This document shows positions 56,655 through 64,000 of a stretch of 64,000 bases of DNA, in pieces (the first letter of the stretch is position 1; every line of letters begins with the position of its first letter). The position numbers were made by a program, and so were the translations under genes. This DNA comes from Paraphysomonas bandaiensis (Eukaryota > Chrysophyceae): NCBI GenBank assembly GCA_965644295.1, contig CBFFRP010000108.1:62001-126000 (forward strand). Direction: 5' to 3'. Below the pieces are notes generated by a model. The model saw only the letters and a program-made list of their open reading frames with translations. It had not been told where the DNA came from and ran no database searches.

Positions 56655-57446
56655 TCAGAGAGGCTTATGGCCTTGCAGCACATACTCTTCTTTTCTTTGT
56701 CCTGTATCCTCCAAGGAGGCTGTTTGAGGCTTATGGCCTTGCAGCACATACTCTTCTTTTCTCTGTCCTGTTTCCTCCAAGGAGGCTGTTTGGGGTGTAT
56801 TGTCATCACCATCTAGTACCACCGCATGTGCTTGTATCACAGCTTGATTTTCGTTTGGTGACATATCCAATTGAGAGATAGTGACAGTCACAGGACTATG
56901 TTCAGCTGAAATCATACCCAAAGCACGTTGTGCAGCACTGACGAAATCTCTCAATTCCTGTGTATAGGGAAGCTCGGGAAACTCATACGCTCCTAGGCTG
57001 TGATCCATAACAACTCTATGGATTGTAATAGAGGACGTCTCTGTGCCTCCATCTGAAGTTGCAGATGTGTGTGCGACTTGGCGAGACTCTAGCCGAATAC
57101 ATACGACTCCTTCAAAAGTTTTAATATCTTCCGAATAAAAAGATTTCGTTCTCATCAAGCAGTCCCATGTATTAGTTCGAGGATTCGACTTGAACTCCCA
57201 CATATATGCTGTTGATGTAACTGATAATATAGGGCAAAAACATGGGGCAAATATAATAAGAGGCGGCAGAGAGAAGAGGCAGCATGCCAGTGGTCCAGGA
57301 CGTAAGTCTTCATATACCATAACAATAACATCCTCTTCATTGATATAATCAAATGAGAGATCGCTTGATACACATGGACTCCAGCCGGAACATGCTATCC
57401 CTCTACGAGATATATCATCCCATCTTAGTTTAGAACGGCTTGTCAT
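56655..57446 (-). CDS. Unknown membrane-associated protein with duplicated C-terminal segment
   Basis: An intronless 263-codon frame with a good ATG (57444-57446). I do not recognise a family. The first 45 residues are polar, followed by a hydrophobic segment (PLACCLFSLPPLIIFAPCFC) that could be one membrane helix or a hairpin. The middle, VCIRLESRQVAHTSATSDGG and ITIHRVVMDHSLGAYEFPEL, has beta-strand-like patterning. The C-terminus is a near-exact tandem duplication of 22 residues, PQTASLEETGQRKEEYVLQG plus two, encoded by a 66-bp DNA repeat. A single long exon is unusual for this intron-rich neighbourhood. Confidence 0.6.
   Translation of the reverse strand: MTSRSKLRWDDISRRGIACSGWSPCVSSDLSFDYINEEDVIVMVYEDLRPGPLACCLFSLPPLIIFAPCFCPILSVTSTAYMWEFKSNPRTNTWDCLMRTKSFYSEDIKTFEGVVCIRLESRQVAHTSATSDGGTETSSITIHRVVMDHSLGAYEFPELPYTQELRDFVSAAQRALGMISAEHSPVTVTISQLDMSPNENQAVIQAHAVVLDGDDNTPQTASLEETGQRKEEYVLQGHKPQTASLEDTGQRKEEYVLQGHKPL
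56660..56791. repeat. 66-bp tandem duplication at the 3' end of the unknown gene
   Basis: Two adjacent 66-bp copies, 56660-56725 and 56726-56791, differing at two bases (CTTTGTCCTGTATCC versus CTCTGTCCTGTTTCC). The frame stays open through both. Confidence 0.93.
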
Positions 57447-58032
57447 AGATTAATATAGTTAGATCATTGTCATCAGGGGCTATATACAGTACACTGGATT
57501 ATGAGGCTCTCAGTAGATGTGTGTATAGTGTATATATATATGTGTGTGTATGTGTGTGGATCTGTTAATGGGTGTGTTCTCGACTATAAATACTGCTGCT
57601 GGTGAATGAACATATTCTTCGACATTACATACACACATACACACATACACACTGCTGTAGAACAGTATCAAGTCACGTACATTGTGAGTGAGTGTATCAC
57701 ATATACAGCAGTATACAGCTGTATACAGCAGCAGCACCTGGTCTCAAGATGCTCTATCTGCATATACACATACACACATGCATGATATCATGCTGACTGG
57801 ATCTCCCAACCACACCAAGCCAGTTCGAACCATCACCTACAGACACTATCGAATCTGATCTATCATGAAAAGAAGTAAACTGTACTCATGTATGGATGAA
57901 GGAGGTCACTGGTATGACATCCATAGCACTGTAGTGGCGTGCATGCGATCAGGGTCAAGTTACTGCAATCATAACTTGACCCTGATCAACACATTCATTA
58001 CAATGATGGTATATTCAACATACACTTGAGGT
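57447..58032. other. Divergent region with simple repeats and a hairpin
   Basis: A 590-bp gap between divergent genes. It contains TG/TA-type repeats (about 57520-57560), CATACACA repeats (about 57627-57650) and a perfect 15-bp stem hairpin at 57947-57987. Confidence 0.45.
57947..57987. repeat. Perfect 15-bp inverted repeat with 11-nt loop
   Basis: GATCAGGGTCAAGTT (57947-57961) pairs exactly with AACTTGACCCTGATC (57973-57987). It lies 46 bp upstream of the sulfotransferase-like ATG, so it would form a 5'-leader or promoter hairpin. Confidence 0.88.
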
Positions 58033-58851
58033 ATGACTGGTATAATACTGACTTGTTTAGTGGTGGCGCATGTAGCTCGATCGAATATCGCTGCTGCATA
58101 CGATGGAAACCCGATTGTCTTGTTAGGTTTACCGAAGTCTGGTACAACATCATTCACGTTTCTCTTTAATGACAAGTTACACTTTAAATCTGCTCATTAT
58201 GTTAGTGGACCAAGAAGAGATGAATGTAGACAACTTGTCTACCCTATTCCGTCTGTGAAACTTTCAAGTGGAGTCATATGGAACGAAAAAGTATGGAAAC
58301 CAAATTACAGATCAAGCTGTTACTTTTCCCACCAAATTCAGTCTGCCTTGTCTCAAAATTTGCCGCCGTTGCATTACCTAGTTAATATATTTAACTATAC
58401 AGTTATCACTCAGATGGACTGTGGAGGGTGCGACATGTATCCTCAAGTTGATGCTCTTCAGGAAATTGTAACCTCCTACCCCAATGCTTACTTCATTCAT
58501 AATGTACGAAATGTAACAGCTCATGTAGACTCTATTGTTAATTGGATGGCGGGAGCGTATGTCAGAGAATTAGAAAGCGCTGGTATGTTAAATCGATATC
58601 CAGGTCAGCATCACTACAATTCAGCTGCACAAAATGTAAAGGCAATGGTTGAACACGCTCAAAATGCTGTGCGTCAAATTTTTTCGGTTCATCCGAATAT
58701 GCGATTCCTTGAGATTGATATATCAACTGATAAGGAATCGTCACGGAGGTTGCTGGAGTTCTTATCGCTGACTGACTTTTCGAAGATTCTTGGCCGGATG
58801 CCTCATCGTAATAAAAATAACCACAAGATATTCAAAGAATTTGACGTGTAA
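58033..58851 (+). CDS. Sulfotransferase-like P-loop protein, secretory
   Basis: An intronless frame of 272 codons from ATG 58033. The N-terminus, MTGIILTCLVVAHVARSNIA, is a likely signal peptide or type II anchor. It is followed at once by NPIVLLGLPKSGTTSFTFLF, the 5'-PSB (PAPS-binding) P-loop of Golgi-type sulfotransferases. The 3'-PB-like region reads YFIHNVRNVTAHVDSIVNWM, where Arg and Ser sit at the expected positions. The protein is shorter than most animal sulfotransferases but matches compact protist and algal forms. The substrate is unknown, although secretory location suggests carbohydrate or protein sulfation. It ends in a basic stretch and KEFDV. Confidence 0.8.
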   Translation: MTGIILTCLVVAHVARSNIAAAYDGNPIVLLGLPKSGTTSFTFLFNDKLHFKSAHYVSGPRRDECRQLVYPIPSVKLSSGVIWNEKVWKPNYRSSCYFSHQIQSALSQNLPPLHYLVNIFNYTVITQMDCGGCDMYPQVDALQEIVTSYPNAYFIHNVRNVTAHVDSIVNWMAGAYVRELESAGMLNRYPGQHHYNSAAQNVKAMVEHAQNAVRQIFSVHPNMRFLEIDISTDKESSRRLLEFLSLTDFSKILGRMPHRNKNNHKIFKEFDV

Positions 58852-59679
58852 TTCAGATGTCAATGTATTAACTGAACATTTTTTGTGTATATGAAGTTGC
58901 GTTTTAATTTCGTTGTACATACCGAGTTGAAAAATATTTCGATAACGAGCTTCAACTTAAATGACGAAGAGTCATAAGGTAAGAGAAGTCAAACGTTTTC
59001 TTGATCTGGCCACTGCTATGACAATTATACACTTTTCCTGCCCGAGTTTTGCTTTTATATACTACAAACTACATACGAGTACTATAATATAGCAATGCTT
59101 AAAACAACATCTGAAAGATTCATTGGAATAACTGAAGTAACAATGTGCTGACTTGTTCTTCCCACGTTACATAAGTTACACGACGTAATATCACAAATAC
59201 ATTTAATCATTAGTCTATATTCTATACATCCCATAAGAAGAAAAGATGTAGAGGTGGCCATTTGTCTAATCAGTTATCAGTGCAAACTAACAAAAGCAGC
59301 TCATATTGTCTATTGGTTATTTTCACACAATTAAGATCGATAAGAGAAGATTATTGTAATAACTAGATAGACTCTTTCATTATATTGCATACACAATTGC
59401 GAGTTCTCATGTAAACACTTAATAACAACATGATAATATATAATATCTCGTTCATATCAACCACTGATCAACTTCCGTAACTTGAACCGTCATGATATAA
59501 TACTTCAGTTTCACAGTTATAGTATATTGACTACGTATTACATTTTCTTACATTGTATTCACCGTATTCTACAGTTCTATCTTAAAGAAGCATGCGTATT
59601 CGGACACTAACATACATATTCCAACACTCGCACGCAATGTAGGACAAGTACTATTTCCATATATTTAACGTAACCCACA
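58852..59679. other. AT-rich intergenic region
   Basis: An 830-bp gap after the sulfotransferase-like gene. No gene, RNA or repeat was recognised. It is contiguous with the AT-rich island that follows. Confidence 0.4.
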
Positions 59680-60036
59680 GTGGCTTTTACAAACGATTTA
59701 AAAACATATGATAATTATGAACCAAGCAAACAAGATGTAATTGACAAAGGTAATCGCTTAAATTGTAATTTAATCGGTACAGGATTAGTAACAAATGATG
59801 AATTACATAAACTAAATAATGTTTCATCACATATTCAAAATCAAATAGACGGCTTAGGAAATGGACTAAACGGGATATCATTAAGATATGAATTTAATAA
59901 AGGACAGGTACTGGGATATAATTCAACAAATATGACAAATAGAACAATTTCAGGAATACATCACTTTGGTTCAGGAGTGCGTTATGCGAAACACACACCA
60001 ACTTCAACAACTCAATTCAATATATCAGTACCATAA
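59680..60036 (+). pseudogene. Virus-like tail-fibre-type fragment (possible endogenous viral sequence)
   Basis: A 118-codon frame without an ATG near its start and with very AT-biased codons (TTA, AAT, ACA, GAT), unlike neighbouring genes. The stretch LNNVSSHIQNQIDGLGNG resembles the LxxVTSNIQTQI repeat of phage and giant-virus tail-fibre or structural proteins. Upstream is GTGLVTNDELHK, typical of such fibre repeats. Downstream it reads TISGIHHFGSGV. No intron signals interrupt it. I treat it as a decayed or partial foreign gene: no good start, no domain beyond the repeat-like motif, and no neighbours of the same kind except the frames up to 60446. It is suggestive only. Confidence 0.4.
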
Positions 60037-60472
60037 ATACCGCTCGATGGGTTTTTTATGCTTTAGGAAGGAAAACAAAAAAGGACGATTTCTTATAATA
60101 CATCATTATAAATTAGGATCATTAGAAACAACTTTATTTCTTCACACATATTGAACTGCATAAAAATAGTGCAATACAGAAAAGGCAGAAGAATTAGGGA
60201 AAGAATGGAAAGCAAATTGGTACAGTAGAGTATATAACAGGGGAGATAACATTTTTTATCTCAGTTGATGAAATAGGGCAATACTTATTTAAGGTTCCAT
60301 ACAGCTTTTGAATTGATGGTTCAACAAATGCCACAGTTATAAAAATCAACTATATATGTTTTGATTTTGTAAAAAACCGCAAACAAAATAGTTTTGCTTT
60401 TTCTCGCATTAATGCCACAAGATTCGTAAAATTACTGGAAGCATAATGCAAACAGTCGATATTAAAATCACA
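60037..60472 (+). pseudogene. AT-rich frames next to the virus-like fragment, decayed
   Basis: Two further AT-rich stretches on the plus strand look like decayed coding sequence. About 60048-60154 reads MGFLCFRKENKKGRFLIIHH after an upstream change of frame. The frame 60198-60446 is 83 codons with one internal TGA at 60309-60311; on either side it reads ITGEITFFISVDEIGQYLFK and IDGSTNATVIKINYICFDFV. Codon use matches 59680-60036 and not the AAA ATPase gene beside it. I recognise no family. Confidence 0.35.
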
Positions 60473-63400
60473 TTAAAAGTCATTTACTCTGTGAGATCCA
60501 CCCGCACAACGCCACCCGTTTCCTTCTCGGTGCCACGTGTATCCCATGGGACATAGGCCTGACATGCGCAGCTGCTCCTGCTTTCGAACATACTCTCTTT
60601 CCTTGGCCAATCTCTCCTCTTCCTGCAGTCGCAATAGTTCCTCTCGATGCTCTTCCTCTGCTCTGACAGCGTTTTGCATTCCAGCCAACACATTCCCCAC
60701 TTGGGGCTTTAGTATTCGCATGATTTCTTCCACCCCCAAGCCGGAGGCATCCCGAATGGGAACTATGATATCATCGTGGAATGGTTTGTTATTTTGTTGG
60801 ACGTCAATGAGAATAGCAATTAGATCCTGTCGTTTTTCATGAGAAGTATCGTACCCAGCATCAATACATGCCTTAAGCAAGTAAGCATAGATTTCAGAAT
60901 TCAATGAAATGTTGCTCTCTTTCTCTTCTTCATTTTTTCGTTCGCCTTCCAGCATTTTCATCGAATGTGATATAGTTTCATGTGTTTTTTTCTTTGTCGT
61001 CTTACTGTTTTGAACCGTTGACGTTGCTTCTGCTGCTGAGTAAATAATTGGTGCATCGTGTTGGGAGCCTGTGTTATTGAATTCCAAGTTAGGTCTCTGC
61101 TTTTTCAGTTTTTCTACCGCCGACTGTACATCCGCATGCACAAAGTGTGACTGTCCAATTTCGGCAACTTGTGAGCATCGCACAGCCCGCGCTTCGTACA
61201 TGAAGCTGAATATGGTATGGCAGTCACGTGCATTCGCCCATCCAGGTCGGGCTCGAATTTCATCTAACTCCTTCTGAAGCACACCGACCATATCATCAGA
61301 CAGGATAATACCATTCTCCTGGCTCAGCATGCCGACCCCATTAACACAGTCTGCAGAGTCCCAGTCGGGAAATTCAATGCGGCCAACAAAGCGGCTCTTT
61401 ACGCCTGGGTTCGCAAGTGCCATCATCTTGTCCATTTCGGCTTTATATCCTGCCAAAATAACAACTGTCTTGTGAAAATGTTGCGGTTCGGTCATGAGGG
61501 CCACGAGTTGATCCATCGCCTCTTGGGCAAAGATAGTACTCCCATTTCCGTGCCCTATGCCCCCCAGCGTATATGCTTCATCTATAAATAGCACGCCCCC
61601 CTGCGCATCAGCCATCAAGTCATTAACCTTATCCTTCGTCTGTCCCACAAAGCTCCCCTGCATGTCTAACCCACTGCATTGGACAATTTTATTGGTACTC
61701 AACATCCCTATACCGTAGAATATTTCTGCCATGACTCTCGCAATCGTTGTCTTCCCCGTACCAGGATTTCCCAGAAAAACATACGAATGCAAGTGGTCTG
61801 CCCTATCGCGCCCATCTCTTTCGCTCTGTTGGATAACAGCCTTCAATTGATCCAAGTGTTGCACGATATGTTCAATCTTGTACAAGCCAGCGAGCGCCGC
61901 ACGACCGTCGCTGGCAGGTCGATCTAGGCCGAAATCTGAGGGTACAAGCTCCTTGGACAACGCATCTCGGGCAGCAAGTTGTTGCTTGGCGTGAGAAATC
62001 ATACTGACAGCGGCACCCGCATTTCCGAAGTTAGGACGCGAACGGCGTACTGCTAATTCCTTAATAACTTTTTTCCTCAAATCCCGGGATATTGAGAGCC
62101 CGTGTTCTGTTATTAGTTTCACAACCACACGATCTAAATCCGCATTGTTGAAGTCCTCGAATCTAAAAGCATCCTCCAAGGCAAAGCGCCGAGTTAGACC
62201 TGGATTTTGTCCCCGAAACATTTTTCGCATTTCTTTCTCGTAGCCAATCAGAACAACGGATATGTCCTCTCCTGGAGTACCTTGTACTAGCTCCGTAAGA
62301 GTGTCCAGTGCATTGTGGCCGTAAGATGTGTTTGTCAGAGCATAAGCCTCGTCTATTATCAAAACCTTCCCTCGACATCTTTTAATCAGAGCGGCCGTGA
62401 TCTTCTCAGCTTCTCCCACTGCCGAACCGATTAGGTCACTTGGCTGCTTCAACTCCACTGCACCGTCACTAAGCAACCCGATGCCTTTCAAAATGCGCCC
62501 ATATAGCTTTGCAACGGTGGTTTTTCCGGTGCCTGGGTTGCCAAGGAAGACACGATTCAAAGACACTTCGTATGGGACCTCTCCTCTCAATTCGCGTTCA
62601 TAATTGACCGCTGCAATGTTGATCAAGCTGTATATCGCTTTCTTTACACTTTCCAATCCGATCATTGCATCCAGTTCATCGATGGCCTGGCCAAGACTAG
62701 GAGTATGTTCGCGAGTGGGAGGAGGGCCGAGAATATCGCTTATAGTGAGGGTCTGGGCATTGCGGTCTCGCGTCAATGCACTTCTATACGCCTTCTCAAA
62801 CAGCAAACGCACTGCACCCGCATTCCCGAATGATTTATGTCCTCTCCCGCGAGAGATGCGGCGAGCTGCAACGGCGATTACACTGGGATCGGCGGGTGGC
62901 CAGTTGTGGGTTGAGCACAGTTGCATTAGAATTTCAGCGACTTCGGGCTCTGTATAGTCCTCGAAGTTGAATATGTAGTTAAATCGACGATTGAAACCAT
63001 CATTGAAGTCAAAGAGCTTCGTCTCTATTTCATCCTTATAGCCCGCCAAAATTATAGTTAAGTCGGTACGACGTTCTTCAGTGACGTCAAGCAGCTGCAT
63101 TGCCACAGATTCTCCACTGACGTTCTTCTTAGGATCGAGTGCATACGCTTCATCAATGAATAGGGTGCCTCCTGTGGCCTTGTCAATCAACGCGCTGACA
63201 TCATCTGCACCCATTCTTGCCAATTTCTCGCCAGTGATAACTTCAAAAGAATCACTGCGTCGCACTCCGACTTCATGCAACATCTTACCCAGAATTTTGC
63301 CAACTGTGGTTTTACCTATATCGCGATAATCATAAAGGACATTAATATTATATTATTACAATATTGTTATAAAGTTATTACTGTATTAGGAAATAAAAAT

Positions 63401-64000
63401 AATATTGGGCAATACACATGAACATATAATACCTGTTCCCGGATTGCCTAATAGGGCAAAGTTAAACGTCTGAGGAACGCGCCGCTCAGCAGGTAGCGAT
63501 AACTCTGCGACAATGCTCATATAGATTTCAAGTGCTTTCTCTTTGACCGCTTTGAGGCCAACAAGTTGCATCATGTCATCCAATGCTGCTGACAGAGGTG
63601 ACCCCCTTTCCAGCTTCAGTTTTTCCCATTTATCTTGTGGAGTGTCGATCACGACAACAGCTTCTGGTGGAGCAATAAACGCTTGGTCCTGAGGGGTCTC
63701 CGCGCTGCTTAGCTCGTGTTCAGTCATGAAGCGTCTCGCGTGTGCCACATTATTGCAACGTCGTAGACAAGAAATCCTAAAGTTTTGCTCTGAATCAGAT
63801 CGGCACACCAGAGTTCGAGATATAACGAGAAAAAACACCGCATCAAGCGGACAGGACACCGTGCGCATTGTATCGTTTACATACTCTTCGATGAACTCTG
63901 CTGCATCCTGGTGATATATATCTACATGACTTGGTGCAGTATTGGCCAGAGCGAGATACAGAGAGACATAAGGCCAATTGGAAAGGACAGGTTTCTCAAA
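60473..64000 (-). CDS. CbxX/CfxQ-type AAA ATPase with three AAA modules, partial
   Basis: A large AAA+ protein of the CbxX/CfxQ (SpoVK-like) family. Such modules power remodelling of client proteins (bacterial relatives activate Rubisco). The frame is open to the right edge, so the N-terminus is missing. An intron of about 116 bp (near 63317-63432) splits the first Walker A motif, GNPGTG|KTT. Three modules follow: FALLGNPGTGKTTVGKILGK with GTLFIDEAYALDPKK; NRVFLGNPGTGKTTVAKLYG with VLIIDEAYALTNTSYG; and SYVFLGNPGTGKTTIARVMA with VLFIDEAYTLGGIG. Each has the Walker B DEAY and sensor-like arginines (RRF in the first two, SRF in the third). The C-terminus carries a coiled coil and a Cys-containing end (GLCPMGYTWHREGNGWRCAG). 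All three ATPase sites look intact. Confidence 0.92.

Overview
This window is nuclear DNA of a unicellular eukaryote. Nearly every gene is broken by short spliceosomal introns, mostly about 40-60 bp, with GTAAGT/GTGAGT-type donors. The products are eukaryote-specific: a PP2C phosphatase, an RBMX2/Ist3 splicing factor, cyclin B, PPIP5K, Rpn10, a USE1 SNARE, an HEI10 meiotic RING protein, KATNIP, a T7-like mitochondrial RNA polymerase and ribosomal protein eL43. I cannot place the lineage firmly. KATNIP argues for a ciliated or flagellated stage and HEI10 for meiosis. A membrane-anchored GH5 exo-beta-1,3-glucanase and a tandem CbxX/CfxQ AAA protein would fit a stramenopile-like protist, but that is a weak inference.

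Layout. 0.2-5.7 kb: PP2C phosphatase and RBMX2, both minus. 6.3-10.1 kb: a many-exon protein with about four RGS domains, plus. 10.4-11.4 kb: dispersed repeats. 12-18.2 kb: cyclin B (minus), mitochondrial bL34 (plus), PPIP5K (minus). 18.7-24.3 kb: ankyrin protein (plus), Rpn10 (minus), USE1-like SNARE (plus). 24.5-30.1 kb: FAD monooxygenase (minus), HEI10-like RING protein (plus), thiolase (minus). 30.5-34.4 kb: KATNIP (plus). 34.8-36.05 kb: a nested foldback repeat. 36.4-39.8 kb: mitochondrial RNA polymerase (minus). 40-40.4 kb: two 5S rRNA genes. 41.6-45.6 kb: secreted, membrane-anchored endonuclease I (minus) and a putatively acylated EF-hand protein (plus). 46.0-51.5 kb: a near-intact Ty1/copia retrotransposon with 320-bp LTRs (minus). 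51.9-55.2 kb: GH5 glucanase (minus) and eL43 (plus). 56.7-58.9 kb: an unknown membrane protein with a 66-bp tandem duplication and a sulfotransferase-like protein. 59.6-60.46 kb: an AT-rich, intronless island with decayed frames, one resembling viral tail-fibre repeats. 60.5-64 kb: a three-module CbxX/CfxQ AAA ATPase running off the right edge.

The genes are mostly unrelated housekeeping functions in mixed orientation, with no operon logic. The least explained parts are the virus-like island at 59.6-60.46 kb, the nested foldback element at 34.8-36.05 kb with relatives near 10.5 kb, and the multi-RGS protein. Exon joins were made by eye from splice motifs, reading frame and family similarity, so exact gene ends and some junctions are provisional.
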